64,000 bases of DNA from Roseivirga misakiensis (GTDB taxonomy: Bacteria > Bacteroidota > Bacteroidia > Cytophagales > Cyclobacteriaceae). The notes beneath the pieces are model-generated. The model was not told the DNA's origin. It did no database searches and worked only from the letters and a program-made list of their open reading frames with translations. Position 1 is the stretch's first letter. Each line of letters opens with the position of its first letter. The stretch covers positions 1,272,119-1,336,118 of the forward strand of contig NZ_MDGQ01000003.1 in assembly GCF_001747105.1 (NCBI RefSeq), read 5' to 3'. This document shows, piece after piece, positions 10,092-19,582 of the stretch. The position numbers and the translations under genes are program-made.

Positions 10092-12275
10092 TTAAGCTTG
10101 ATTCACAACCTCAAAATATTCTTTGAAACCGACTGGTCTCTGGCTAATATCAACCATTTCTGGGCTGCCAGAAGCCACAATTTTACCTCCTTCTATGAAG
10201 TAGACTATGTCTGAGCGGCCCGCGCATAATGTGTTGTGAGTTATCTGTAATACAGGCATATTTTCCTTCAGTTGGTCTAAAATCGATAAGATGCGCTCGA
10301 CATTTTCCTGGTCTAAAGAACTGGTCACCTCATCTAATAGAAGAACCAAAGGGTCATCGATTAAAGCCCTCAATAAGCCGAGAATCTTTTTTTGTCCACC
10401 TGATAATTGTACGCCATTTTCACCTAATTGCGTATCGATCCCCAAGGGGAGGTCTTTTAGAAAATTTTCCAGACCGTAATTTTTGATAAGGCTTTGGACT
10501 TTTACTCTATGCCGTTTGTTTGATGTTCCTAGAGAATTCAGGTCAATATTTTCCCATAGGCTCGCGTTAAATACCTTAATTTCTTGCGGTACTACACCAA
10601 TTCGCTTCCGCCAGTCTACTGGGTTTTTAAATACACTGTGATCATTGAAGAGTACACGACCAGAAAGAGGTTTATAAAGGGTGCTAATGACATGCAGTAA
10701 GGTCGATTTACCGCTCCCACTTGGCCCAAATAGAGTCGTGATTTTTCCTTGTTCAACTTGCAATGAGATATTGTTTAATAACTCGATTTGGCCTGGAAAT
10801 GAAAAAGATAAATCCTGAATTGACAGTATGTTTTTCTCTGCCATTTCTATCGAGGAGGTTTGAGTAGATTCCTCAGTTTTTTGAGTCAGCAACTCGTCCA
10901 TTCGCTCAAAGGCTATTTTGCCCTCCTCAAAATCTACATAAGTAAAAGCCAAGCTTGCTATATGACCGGAAGTGATGGAAGTTATCGATACGATGGCCAG
11001 CATATTGCCAATTTCTAAGGTGCCTGACATCACTTTGAGTGAGGAAATCGCAATGATAGCGACAGTGGTTAAAACTGTAAATAACTGTATCCATAAACCA
11101 AATCGGATTGTTGCTTTGTCTGCTGTAAACACCTTCGAGCGAAATGCACGATAAAGATTCATGGCGTTTAGACTTAATTTGGACTCTAAATGCTTGCGTT
11201 TTAATTCGTCTACACCTGAAATGGTATCCACAAAATTGGCATTGTTTTCCGCATGATAGACCATTGCCTCTTTTTGGGCTTCAATAACGGCTTTCCTCAA
11301 ATAGATAATGAGACCAAAAATGAGTATCGAGCAAATCAAGTTAATAACTCCTAAATACGGTTCATAACTGAATAGTAGCACAAAAGCCACCACCACAGTA
11401 AATATGCTAATCAGCCCATCTTCGATCCATTTAGTCGTGTTTTCTTCTATGCCCTCGGTGTCCTCCAATCGAGTAATCAGGTCTCCCATTTTTTTGCTAT
11501 CGAAGAAGCGTTTTGGTTGAAAAAGCAGTTGGCTAAAGAAATTGCTGAGTAAGTCGGTATTAAAGTCCCTACTAAAACTAGCCATACGGTGGTTTCTTAC
11601 ATAAGTCAAAAAGGTAGAAAGTACCAATATGAGCGACCAAATAACAAGGCCAGCAATGATAAGGTTTCTATCGCCTGAAGGAAGTAAGTTATCAACGAGT
11701 TTTTCGGTAAAAACTGCCGTTGCAAAAAGTAGGATAGCATGGATAATACCTAGAACCAGGATGTTAGTGAGCCTTTTTTGATGGGGTTTGATTAAAGGAA
11801 TTAACCAGCTGAGCCCATGGGAGGCTTTTTTTTGCGGTAGTTGTAAATCCCCTGAATACTTAATGTTGAGTGCTATTCCTGAAGTCCATAGTGATTGAAA
11901 CTCTACATCCGTTAATCGCTGAATGCCATCGTCAGGGTCTGCAATGAGCCAGGTTTCACCGATTTTACCTAAGCAAAGAACAAAATGATTTAGGTTGCTG
12001 TGTTTTATGATATGAAGTATAAAACTCCCACGCATACTTGCGAGTTCGGCATATGAGAGTCTTATGGAAGCCGCCTGAAAGCCGAGTTCATTTGCAGCTT
12101 GTTCGAGCCCTAAAAGGGAGGTGCCCTCTTTGGTAGTACCGCTTATTAACTTCAATTGTTCCATCGAGGACTTATAGCCTAAGTACCTTACCAAAGTATA
12201 CAAGCACGCAACACCACAATCTTTTTGATCGTGCTGGCGCACTAAAGCTTTCTTTAAAAGGACTTCTTTTCTCAA
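10092..12275 (-). CDS. Peptidase (C39)-containing ABC exporter
   Basis: 727 residues in the order C39 peptidase, membrane domain, ATPase. The peptidase has catalytic Cys20 in HDQKDCGVACL, a His in LNHFVLCLG (near 97) and an Asp in IADPDDG (near 112). About six membrane spans follow (residues 165-440). The ATPase has Walker A GPSGSGKST near 513, the signature VQLSGGQKK near 623, Walker B LVLLLDE near 645 and the H-loop ITHN. In this family the peptidase cuts a double-glycine leader while the transporter exports the peptide. No HlyD-like adaptor, precursor peptide or maturation enzyme is seen nearby. The frame starts at TTG 12275; GTG at 12242 is an alternative, and no ATG is available after the upstream in-frame stop. 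Confidence 0.92.
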   Translation of the reverse strand: MRKEVLLKKALVRQHDQKDCGVACLYTLVRYLGYKSSMEQLKLISGTTKEGTSLLGLEQAANELGFQAASIRLSYAELASMRGSFILHIIKHSNLNHFVLCLGKIGETWLIADPDDGIQRLTDVEFQSLWTSGIALNIKYSGDLQLPQKKASHGLSWLIPLIKPHQKRLTNILVLGIIHAILLFATAVFTEKLVDNLLPSGDRNLIIAGLVIWSLILVLSTFLTYVRNHRMASFSRDFNTDLLSNFFSQLLFQPKRFFDSKKMGDLITRLEDTEGIEENTTKWIEDGLISIFTVVVAFVLLFSYEPYLGVINLICSILIFGLIIYLRKAVIEAQKEAMVYHAENNANFVDTISGVDELKRKHLESKLSLNAMNLYRAFRSKVFTADKATIRFGLWIQLFTVLTTVAIIAISSLKVMSGTLEIGNMLAIVSITSITSGHIASLAFTYVDFEEGKIAFERMDELLTQKTEESTQTSSIEMAEKNILSIQDLSFSFPGQIELLNNISLQVEQGKITTLFGPSGSGKSTLLHVISTLYKPLSGRVLFNDHSVFKNPVDWRKRIGVVPQEIKVFNASLWENIDLNSLGTSNKRHRVKVQSLIKNYGLENFLKDLPLGIDTQLGENGVQLSGGQKKILGLLRALIDDPLVLLLDEVTSSLDQENVERILSILDQLKENMPVLQITHNTLCAGRSDIVYFIEGGKIVASGSPEMVDISQRPVGFKEYFEVVNQA

Positions 12276-12797
12276 TTTTCGACGCTAACAAGTAAGCCGA
12301 TGACTGTAAAATCACAGGCGCTATTTTGTAATAGATAAAGAAGTAGGTCGAAAGAACGATACTCGAGGACCGGGTATCTATGGCGAGGATTCTCGCGATG
12401 TTATACCGTTCTCATGGATGCTATTGAACGGTTGTAGAGGCTACTAGCAAAAGTTTCTACACTTGACAAGAATACGGTAATACCTTTTCGATAATGGGTT
12501 TAACCTTCTTCGGCGTCTGTGTAATCGGCTGCATCGATCACCCCCGATGATCTGACTTGATTCAGTTTTTTTAAGCGCTGTCATATCAATTCTGTTTAGT
12601 TAAATACTCGAAATACAGCATCAACTTAATGAATAATTTTAGCAAAAAGGTAGCCTTTTGGTGAACGACAATTTTCTAGGAATGAACCGCTAAAATCGGC
12701 AAACCAAAATTCAGATAGCCACGCCCCGATTGATAAAATGTCAGGTAATCTCTACATCGGTCATCTCATCATAAAGAATGTAAATTTGCTAAATTGA
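12276..12797. other. Long intergenic region without a supported gene
   Basis: About 520 bases between the divergently transcribed exporter and the InsA-like gene. I see no reading frame with a convincing start and family match, no tRNA and no terminal inverted repeats. It should hold promoters for both neighbours and could contain decayed sequence. Confidence 0.5.
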
Positions 12798-12827
12798 TAT
12801 ATTTATGCTAAATAAATATAGCTAAAT
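12788..12827 (+). promoter_or_regulatory. Palindrome and GCTAAAT repeats ahead of the InsA-like gene
   Basis: TATATTTAT (12798-12806) and ATAAATATA (12812-12820) form a perfect 9-bp inverted repeat around a 5-base spacer. GCTAAAT occurs three times, at 12788, 12807 and 12821. The cluster ends 12 bases before the ATG at 12840 and is a candidate operator for the HTH protein encoded there. An AT-rich promoter without regulatory meaning is the alternative. Confidence 0.5.
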
Positions 12828-12839
12828 CAAAAATAGACC

Positions 12840-13259
12840 ATGAAATACCCGATCTGCCCACGCTGTAAATCAGAAAATGCTTCAAAAAGCGGTGTTATTA
12901 ATGGTAGACAGCGTTTTAAATGTAAGCAATGTAGCTATTACTTTACGGTGGCCAAGCTTGGAAAACAGATTGATAGCTATCTTGTGGTTAAGGCATTACA
13001 GCTATATATAGAGGGTGTAAGTTATCGAGAGATCGAGCGGATTTTAGGAGTGAGCCATGTTTCGGTCATGAACTGGGTCAAAAAATACAACGTAAAACCA
13101 CCGTTGAGCGCTGATTATCGCCCTACTTATAAAGTATTGAATCACAATGAATTAAATAATATGGTGACTTCTCCAGATTTTTTGAAAGGTGCAGGTATGA
13201 TCTTAACAGAACTGGGGGATAAGTATATGATGATTAAATGGGAGCGCTTCAGAGAATAG
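12840..13259 (+). CDS. Transposase-derived zinc-ribbon/HTH protein (IS1 InsA-like), stand-alone
   Basis: 139 residues. The N-terminus is a zinc ribbon like that of IS1 InsA (CPRCKSENASKSG with FKCKQCSYYF, four Cys), followed by a helix-turn-helix (EGVSYREIERILGVSHVSVM, residues 60-80). The last 50 residues match no domain I recognise. There is no DDE catalytic region, no second reading frame and no flanking terminal inverted repeat, so it is not a working transposase. It is more likely a domesticated DNA-binding protein. It lies directly upstream of the acetate uptake genes on the same strand and has a palindrome at its own promoter, which would fit a local regulator; that role is inferred. 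Confidence 0.75.
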   Translation: MKYPICPRCKSENASKSGVINGRQRFKCKQCSYYFTVAKLGKQIDSYLVVKALQLYIEGVSYREIERILGVSHVSVMNWVKKYNVKPPLSADYRPTYKVLNHNELNNMVTSPDFLKGAGMILTELGDKYMMIKWERFRE

Positions 13260-13380
13260 TATAGTCTTAGCAAAAATATACACCTGTTTGGGTAGTTCGC
13301 GTAGAAATCATTGAAATTTCAAAAGGCCTAAAAGTAATTTTTTTGAATAGAGTCTTTTATTAATTCAATTTTTTTTAATC

Positions 13381-14640
13381 ATGAAGCGCACTAATTTTTT
13401 GGTACTTATTGTACTGTTGCTGCTTGGGTCGAAGACTATTTATGCTCAACTCGACAATAGTTATAAGCCTTTGACACTTCACCTCGACGAAAGCGGTCAG
13501 AAGTATATCAGATTTATCTCTTGGCATCAGATTTGGCTCGAAAACCAGAACCTAAGTAGCCAAAGCGATCAAGGAGCTACCTTTCGAGTAAGACGTTCTC
13601 GTTTTCTCGCTTATGCTCAAATTTCACCTCGATTTCTAATTGTCACACATTTCGGTTTAAACTCGTTGACCGGAGCCAATATGGACCCCATAGGGGATGG
13701 TAGAGCCAGTGATGCCCCTCAATTATTTTTACATGGGGCATGGAATGAATTTCGTGTGACTAAGGATGAAAAACTCTACATTGGAGCGGGTTTGCATTAC
13801 TGGAATGGCCTTTCACGCTTAACCAGCGGGAGTACACTGAACTTTATGACCTTAGATAATTATCGTCAAGCTTGGGCACAACTAGGGCTAAGCGATCAGT
13901 TTGCACGTCATTTGGGAGTTTACGCCAAAGGCCGACTTGGCAAACTCAGGTATACGTTGGCTTTGAACAACCCAATTTCAAATGCCCTAAGTTCTAATGA
14001 TCTGAATCAACTGGCCGAAGGCAGTATTACTTACTCGGGCCGAAGAGTACTGGGTAAGGATGCTGGTACCGTTTTTACCGGTTATTTCGATTATCAGTTC
14101 AAGGATCAAGAGTCTAATAAATTGCCTTACCGCGTAGGAAGTTACTTAGGTAAGAAAACTGTCCTCAACATCGGGGCGGGCTTCTTTAGTCACGCTAACG
14201 GAACAGTTCTTATTGAAAATGGTGCTCCGTTGGGTCAAGATGTTCAGCATTTTTCAGCAGATGTATTCTACGACGCCCCTGTATCGGCTGGTAGTGGTGC
14301 AATAAACTTTTATGGTGCCTTTCATCAATTCGATTATGGCGATAATTATGCGCTGGGTACTACTTATGGAACGGGTAGTTCTATTTACGGCCAAGTAGGC
14401 TATGTGCTGCCTTTTGAATTTGCAGAGGGCCAAAGATTGATGCCCTATTTAGCTTACAGCAGCAGAGATTTTGAAGCTTTTGCCGAATCAGGCAATCGAT
14501 TGCAGATTGGAGCGAACTGGTTTATCAACGGCCACAATGCTAAGATATCTGTTGAGTATATCTCTACACTTTCGAATTATACTGGAGCAAAACCTGATCG
14601 AGTGAATGGTCTTGTATTTCAAACTCACATTTTCCTTTAA
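13381..14640 (+). CDS. Outer-membrane porin-like protein of the acetate uptake locus
   Basis: 419 residues. A signal peptide (hydrophobic stretch after MKRTNF, cleavage probably after YAQ near residue 23) precedes a sequence rich in alternating polar/aromatic strands, such as FRVRRSRFLAYAQISPRF and YTLALNNP, ending in the hydrophobic HIFL. This suggests an outer-membrane beta-barrel. It sits 11 bases before the symporter small subunit, so a role in letting small carboxylates cross the outer membrane is likely but inferred from context. I cannot assign it to a named porin family with certainty. Confidence 0.7.
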   Translation: MKRTNFLVLIVLLLLGSKTIYAQLDNSYKPLTLHLDESGQKYIRFISWHQIWLENQNLSSQSDQGATFRVRRSRFLAYAQISPRFLIVTHFGLNSLTGANMDPIGDGRASDAPQLFLHGAWNEFRVTKDEKLYIGAGLHYWNGLSRLTSGSTLNFMTLDNYRQAWAQLGLSDQFARHLGVYAKGRLGKLRYTLALNNPISNALSSNDLNQLAEGSITYSGRRVLGKDAGTVFTGYFDYQFKDQESNKLPYRVGSYLGKKTVLNIGAGFFSHANGTVLIENGAPLGQDVQHFSADVFYDAPVSAGSGAINFYGAFHQFDYGDNYALGTTYGTGSSIYGQVGYVLPFEFAEGQRLMPYLAYSSRDFEAFAESGNRLQIGANWFINGHNAKISVEYISTLSNYTGAKPDRVNGLVFQTHIFL

Positions 14641-14651
14641 ATCAACCTATT

Positions 14652-14906
14652 ATGTCTAAAGATTTGAAAAAATATTGGAAGAAGAACCTCAGTTATTTGG
14701 CCATTCTATTGTCCATCTGGTTCTTGGTTTCTTACGGGCTGGGAATACTTTTCGCAGACGCCCTGAACGCCTATTCCATTGGCGGTTTCCCCCTTGGTTT
14801 CTGGTTTGCCCAGCAAGGTTCAATTTACTTTTTCGTGGCTCTGATTTTTGTGTATGTCTACCTCATGAACCGCCTCGACCACAAATTTGATGTAGACGAA
14901 AAATAA
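14652..14906 (+). CDS. DUF4212 small subunit of sodium/solute symporter
   Basis: 84 residues with two membrane spans (residues 14-35 and 53-75) and the characteristic KKYWKKNLSYLAILLSIWFL and GFPLGFWFAQQGSIYFFV. Proteins of this family are encoded just ahead of SSS-family transporters of the VC_2705 type and are taken to be their small subunit. Here the symporter gene starts 17 bases downstream, which supports that assignment. Overlapping reading frames in this stretch lack any family match. Confidence 0.9.
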   Translation: MSKDLKKYWKKNLSYLAILLSIWFLVSYGLGILFADALNAYSIGGFPLGFWFAQQGSIYFFVALIFVYVYLMNRLDHKFDVDEK

Positions 14907-14923
14907 TTTAAAACAGAGAAATT

Positions 14924-16615
14924 ATGGATGCACAGGTATGGACATACATTATGGTGGGAGTTACTTTTCTCATCTATATAGGCGTAGCCGTTTGGGCTAA
15001 GGCCGGATCTACAAAAGAATTTTATGTAGCAGGTGGAGGTATTAATCCAATTGCCAACGGCATGGCAACCGCGGCCGATTGGATGTCTGCCGCTTCATTT
15101 CTTTCCATGGCGGGAATTATATCCTTTATGGGCTATGGAGGCGCTCAGTATTTAATGGGTTGGACTGGTGGTTATGTATTGCTTGCCCTTCTTTTGGCAC
15201 CTTATCTACGCAAGTTTGGCAAGTTTACGGTGCCTGATTTTATAGGTGATCGTTACTATTCAAAAAGTGCTAGAATTGTGGCGCTTGTTTGTGCACTTTT
15301 CGTGTCGTTTACTTACGTGGTAGGTCAAATGAAAGGTGTTGGCGTAGCCTTCTCTCGATTTTTCAATGTGAGTTATGATACTGGTGTAATCATAGGCATC
15401 GGGATCGTATTTTTCTATGCTGTTTTGGGAGGAATGAAAGGGATAACCTATACCCAGGTGGTACAATTTTGCGTCTTAATCTTCGCATTTACAGTTCCAG
15501 CCATCTTTATTTCATTCCAAATGACAGGAAACCCAATCCCGCAACTTGGTTTTGGTGGTCAGGTAAAAGATGGCACGTATTTACTACAAAAACTGAACGA
15601 GCTATCGGTCGATCTGGGCTTTGCAGAGTATACCAAAGTCAATCAGGGCAACCTGACGAATATGTTCTTCATTACTGCGGCGCTCATGTTCGGAACAGCG
15701 GGTCTGCCCCACGTAATTGTTCGCTTTTTCACAGTACCGAAAGTTCGAGATGCTAGGATTTCAGCAGGTTGGGCCTTGGCCTTTATCGCTATTCTGTACA
15801 CTACAGCGCCAGCAGTAGCTGCATTTGCTAAAATCAATCTGATTAACACCGTTTCGGAACAGCCATACAGTGATGTGCCAGAGTGGTTCACTAACTGGGA
15901 AGAAACAGGTTTATTGGTATTCGATGATAAAAATGCGGATGGTAAAATCCAATATGTGGCGGATGCGGAAGCCAATGAATTAAAAATCGATAATGATATC
16001 ATTGTATTGGCAAACCCTGAAATTGCTAAACTTCCAGCTTGGGTTGTTGGCCTAGTCGTTGCGGGTGGTTTAGCAGCAGCACTTTCCACAGCAGCAGGCC
16101 TGTTATTGGTTATTTCTTCGTCTATTTCACATGATTTATTGAAGAAATCACTTCGACCAAATATTTCTGAAAAAGGAGAGCTGAGAGCAGCCAGAATTAG
16201 TATTGCTGTGGCGGTCGTAGCGGCAGGGCTTGCAGGGTTAAACCCTCCAGGGTTTGTGGCACAGGTAGTGGCATTGGCATTTGGATTGGCGGCATCATCA
16301 TTTTTTCCAGCAATTATCCTCGGTATTTTCGATAAGAAAATGAATAAAGAAGGAGCAGTGGCTGGGATGGTTGTCGGCATCCTGTTTACGGCCATCTATA
16401 TATTCTACTTTAAACCGCAACTGGGAGGGCCGGGTACACCAGATGGTTATTGGTTTGGTATTTCTCCAGAAGGAATCGGTACGCTAGGCATGCTCATCAA
16501 CTTTGTGGTGGCGGTTACGGTGTCTAGATTTACCAAACCTACCCCGAATCACATCAAGGAACTGGTAGAGAATATTCGGTTCCCACGAGGGGCAGGAGAA
16601 GCTTCCTCGCATTAA
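14924..16615 (+). CDS. Sodium:solute symporter, VC_2705-type (probable acetate/small carboxylate uptake)
   Basis: 563 residues with about 13 membrane spans. SSS-family features include FYVAGGGINPIANGMATAAD near the N-terminus, the loop ATAADWMSAASFLSMAG, and GTAGLPHVIVRFFTVP in the middle. A soluble insert around residues 325-365 (VFDDKNADGKIQYV) is typical of this subfamily. It imports a small carboxylate with a cation across the inner membrane. Co-location with a DUF4212 subunit, a CrbS-like kinase and acetyl-CoA synthetase points to acetate, but the substrate is inferred from context. Confidence 0.9.
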   Translation: MDAQVWTYIMVGVTFLIYIGVAVWAKAGSTKEFYVAGGGINPIANGMATAADWMSAASFLSMAGIISFMGYGGAQYLMGWTGGYVLLALLLAPYLRKFGKFTVPDFIGDRYYSKSARIVALVCALFVSFTYVVGQMKGVGVAFSRFFNVSYDTGVIIGIGIVFFYAVLGGMKGITYTQVVQFCVLIFAFTVPAIFISFQMTGNPIPQLGFGGQVKDGTYLLQKLNELSVDLGFAEYTKVNQGNLTNMFFITAALMFGTAGLPHVIVRFFTVPKVRDARISAGWALAFIAILYTTAPAVAAFAKINLINTVSEQPYSDVPEWFTNWEETGLLVFDDKNADGKIQYVADAEANELKIDNDIIVLANPEIAKLPAWVVGLVVAGGLAAALSTAAGLLLVISSSISHDLLKKSLRPNISEKGELRAARISIAVAVVAAGLAGLNPPGFVAQVVALAFGLAASSFFPAIILGIFDKKMNKEGAVAGMVVGILFTAIYIFYFKPQLGGPGTPDGYWFGISPEGIGTLGMLINFVVAVTVSRFTKPTPNHIKELVENIRFPRGAGEASSH

Positions 16616-16668
16616 TTGAATGATGATTCAGCATTGAAATAGCCTCTGATATTTTTAAATTGGATATC

Positions 16669-16866
16669 ATGAATAGAAAGCAAAAAACCGGATTAGTACT
16701 CTCATTTGTTCTCTTCTTGTTGCTTTTAAACAAGCCCTTAATCGCCATTCCCAACGCGATTAAGGGTGGCTTACCCAATGTGATGATTTACTTGCTGATC
16801 GTTTGGTTAGTGATCATTATCACCATGATTATCTTTTCCCTAAAGAGCAGTAAGACAGATGATTAG
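16669..16866 (+). CDS. Small two-span membrane protein of the acetate locus
   Basis: 65 residues from the ATG at 16669; a TTG nine bases upstream is less likely. Two hydrophobic stretches (LVLSFVLFLLLLN; MIYLLIVWLVIIITMIIF) suggest two membrane spans, with a short charged tail. Its stop lies inside the start of the histidine kinase (8-base overlap), so the two are translationally coupled. I do not recognise the family; similar small proteins sit between the symporter and kinase genes in related genomes, as far as I can recall. Confidence 0.65.
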   Translation: MNRKQKTGLVLSFVLFLLLLNKPLIAIPNAIKGGLPNVMIYLLIVWLVIIITMIIFSLKSSKTDD

Positions 16867-19582
16867 TGGATGGGTAATCATACTGATTTCGGCCTTGTAT
16901 TTGGCCTTACTTTTCTTTGTTGCCGATCGGGTAGACAGAGATAAAATTCCAGCTAGATTTAAAGTTGGCAACCGATGGATTTATGCCCTAGCTATTCCAG
17001 TTTATTGTACTGCTTGGACCTACTATGGAAGTGTAGGAAAAGCGGTTAATGATGGTTGGGAATTCCTTACTATCTATCTCGGCCCGATTTTGACGTTACC
17101 AATTTGGTGGTTCGTAGTACGCAAAATCATCCGGATTTGCGAAGTCCAAAGAATATCAACCCTTGCGGATTTCATTTCTACAAGATTCGACAAGAGCATG
17201 ACGCTCAGTATCATGACTAGTTCGTTGATTGTCGTGGGCATTATCCCTTACATTTCCATTCAGCTTAAGTCAATTTCAAATGCCTACGAGTTCTTGGTGC
17301 AGCAAGAGGTATCGGAAATTTCGCGTGGCTTTATCTGGAACGATGCTGCCCTTTACTTGTCCATCTTGCTGGGTGTTTTTATCGTCTTTTTTGTCTTTAA
17401 GTCTATTGAAACGACCGATAAGCACAAGGGAATGATGACAGCCATTGCGCTGGATTCAATTGTAAAGCTTGTGGCATTTATGGCCGTAGGCATCTTTGTA
17501 ACCTTTTATCTTTTTGATGGCTTTAGAGATGTATTTTCAAAAGCTGATGCTGACTATTTATCGACCTTATCTACAATAGATAATAATTCCGGATATGAGT
17601 GGTTCTTTTTGCTATTGCTCTCCATGTCGGCCATCCTTTTGCTACCAAGACAGTTTCAGGTGATGGTGGCTGAAAACCAGAAAGAAGGGCATTTGAAATC
17701 AGCCATGTGGCTTTTCCCCATTTACCTTTTATTGATCAATATTTTTGTAGTGCCGATTGCCATCGGTGGATTAAACCTACTGCCCGCGGGAACCAACCCC
17801 GATACTTTCGTTTTAGCCTTACCACTTTTAACAGGCCAAGAAGGCTTGGCCCTGCTCACTTTTGTGGGTGGATTTTCTGCGGCTACTGGCATGATCATCG
17901 TATCGACGATCTCTCTCAGCTTAATGCTGAGTAATAATGTGATAGTGCCTATTCTGGTCAAAAGAGTAAGAAGCGACATCTCTTCTAGGTTACCGATCTT
18001 GGCAAGGCGGGGAGCGGTATTTATTATCTTTCTGCTCGCCTATCTCTATTACCGTTACATCGCAGATGCATTTCCACTGGTATCCATCGGCTTAATATCA
18101 TTTGCCGCTATGATCCAATTCGCGCCTACAGTGCTTAGCGCCCTTTACTGGAAAGACGCGAATAAGAAGGGTGTCATTTGGGGTCTTTCGGCAGGCTTTA
18201 TCCTTTGGGCGTATACCTTAGTTATCCCCACAGCCGTTCAAGTGGGCTTAATGCCAGAAAGCTTGTTGACCGAAGGTCCTTTAGGTATTAATTGGCTTAA
18301 GCCAGAGGCCCTTTTTGGTTTGTCCATGTCATCTATTGCGCATGGTACATTTTGGAGTTTACTGTTTAACGTCATCTTCTTTTTCATAGGTACGCTAGTA
18401 GGCAAGCAGGCAGCGAGTGAACGCAATTTGGCCGAATTATATGTGAATATTTTCAAGAAGGGGGCCAAAGGCAGACAAGATATAGTTTGGAAGGGCGAAC
18501 TGGAGCTCCATGATTTAATGCGCGTTTGCGAAAACCTTTTGGGCAAACATCGAATGGATCAGGCGTTGGCCGACTACAAGACCGTTTACGGGCCAAATGT
18601 CAATGAGTCGGGCCAAGTTACATCTGAATTTGTGGCATATAACGAACGTTTACTCACCGGGGCGGTAGGTGCTGCTTCTGCCAGACTGCTTATAGCATCT
18701 ATTTCAAGAGAAGAGGAAATCGTCTTGAAAGATGTCATGGGTATGCTCAAAGAAACCACAGAAACAGTCAGACTGAACAAAGAGCTGCGTCTAAAATCTC
18801 AAGAATTAGAACGCAAAACCTTCGCCCTACAAAAAGCCAATAGTCGCTTGCTGAATATGGATAAGGAAAAGGATGACTTCATCAGTACGGTTACTCACGA
18901 GTTAAGAACCCCACTGACTTCAATCAAAGCCTTTGTAGAAATCCTTCAGGACAACCCCGATTTAGATTCAAATGATAAACACCGGTTCTTCCAAACCATC
19001 GATGATGAGATAGAAAGAATGACCCGACTGATCAATCAAGTGCTGGACATGGAAAAACTCGATTCTGGTGCTACCACGATCGTGAAAAAGCAGGTAATAC
19101 CGCATCAGATTGTAGAAGATTCGTTAGCCAGTATGCAACACCTGCTGAAGACAAAGAATATTGAACTCTTAAAAGACTTTCCACAAACCACCAGAGAAAC
19201 GATCATAAATGGTGATACCGATCGGTTAAAGCAGGTGTTTATAAACCTCTTTTCGAACGCTGTGAAATATTCGAAAGAAGAAGGGGCAAAAATAGAAGTC
19301 AAGAGTGAATTCAATGGGAATGAATTAGTCATTGCTATCAAGGATAATGGCAAAGGAATTCATCCAGAAAATATAGATCGAATTTTCGAAAAGTTCTTTC
19401 AAGCAAGAGATCAGACGAGCAAAAAGCCTAAAGGCTCGGGTCTTGGATTATCGATAACGAAAAAAATTGTAGAATTACATGACGGGGATATTTTCGTAGA
19501 AAGTACCTGGCAAGAAGGATCCATTTTTACCGTCAAATTCCCAATATCAGGTACAAAAAGTAAAAAAGAGCCGGTGTTATGA
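16859..19582 (+). CDS. CrbS-like sensor histidine kinase with SSS transporter domain
   Basis: 907 residues. Residues 1-560 form a sodium:solute symporter-like membrane domain of about 13 spans. A linker and short coiled coil follow (residues 600-670), then a HisKA domain with the H-box TVTHELRTPLTSIKAF (His near 680) and an ATPase domain with INLFSNAVKYS, DNGKGI and GSGLGLSI. CrbS-type proteins couple a transporter-like sensor to control of acetate use (acs) in gammaproteobacteria. The response regulator overlaps the stop by 4 bases and acs follows, which fits the same role here. Confidence 0.92.
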   Translation: MISGWVIILISALYLALLFFVADRVDRDKIPARFKVGNRWIYALAIPVYCTAWTYYGSVGKAVNDGWEFLTIYLGPILTLPIWWFVVRKIIRICEVQRISTLADFISTRFDKSMTLSIMTSSLIVVGIIPYISIQLKSISNAYEFLVQQEVSEISRGFIWNDAALYLSILLGVFIVFFVFKSIETTDKHKGMMTAIALDSIVKLVAFMAVGIFVTFYLFDGFRDVFSKADADYLSTLSTIDNNSGYEWFFLLLLSMSAILLLPRQFQVMVAENQKEGHLKSAMWLFPIYLLLINIFVVPIAIGGLNLLPAGTNPDTFVLALPLLTGQEGLALLTFVGGFSAATGMIIVSTISLSLMLSNNVIVPILVKRVRSDISSRLPILARRGAVFIIFLLAYLYYRYIADAFPLVSIGLISFAAMIQFAPTVLSALYWKDANKKGVIWGLSAGFILWAYTLVIPTAVQVGLMPESLLTEGPLGINWLKPEALFGLSMSSIAHGTFWSLLFNVIFFFIGTLVGKQAASERNLAELYVNIFKKGAKGRQDIVWKGELELHDLMRVCENLLGKHRMDQALADYKTVYGPNVNESGQVTSEFVAYNERLLTGAVGAASARLLIASISREEEIVLKDVMGMLKETTETVRLNKELRLKSQELERKTFALQKANSRLLNMDKEKDDFISTVTHELRTPLTSIKAFVEILQDNPDLDSNDKHRFFQTIDDEIERMTRLINQVLDMEKLDSGATTIVKKQVIPHQIVEDSLASMQHLLKTKNIELLKDFPQTTRETIINGDTDRLKQVFINLFSNAVKYSKEEGAKIEVKSEFNGNELVIAIKDNGKGIHPENIDRIFEKFFQARDQTSKKPKGSGLGLSITKKIVELHDGDIFVESTWQEGSIFTVKFPISGTKSKKEPVL

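Noticed and set aside
12840..13259. Active IS1-like insertion sequence
   Set aside because: Only the InsA-like zinc ribbon and HTH are present, without DDE region, second frame, terminal inverted repeats or target duplication.
15643..16395. 250-codon minus-strand frame inside the symporter gene
   Set aside because: Antisense shadow of a well-supported transporter; Ala/Thr-rich with no recognisable domain.
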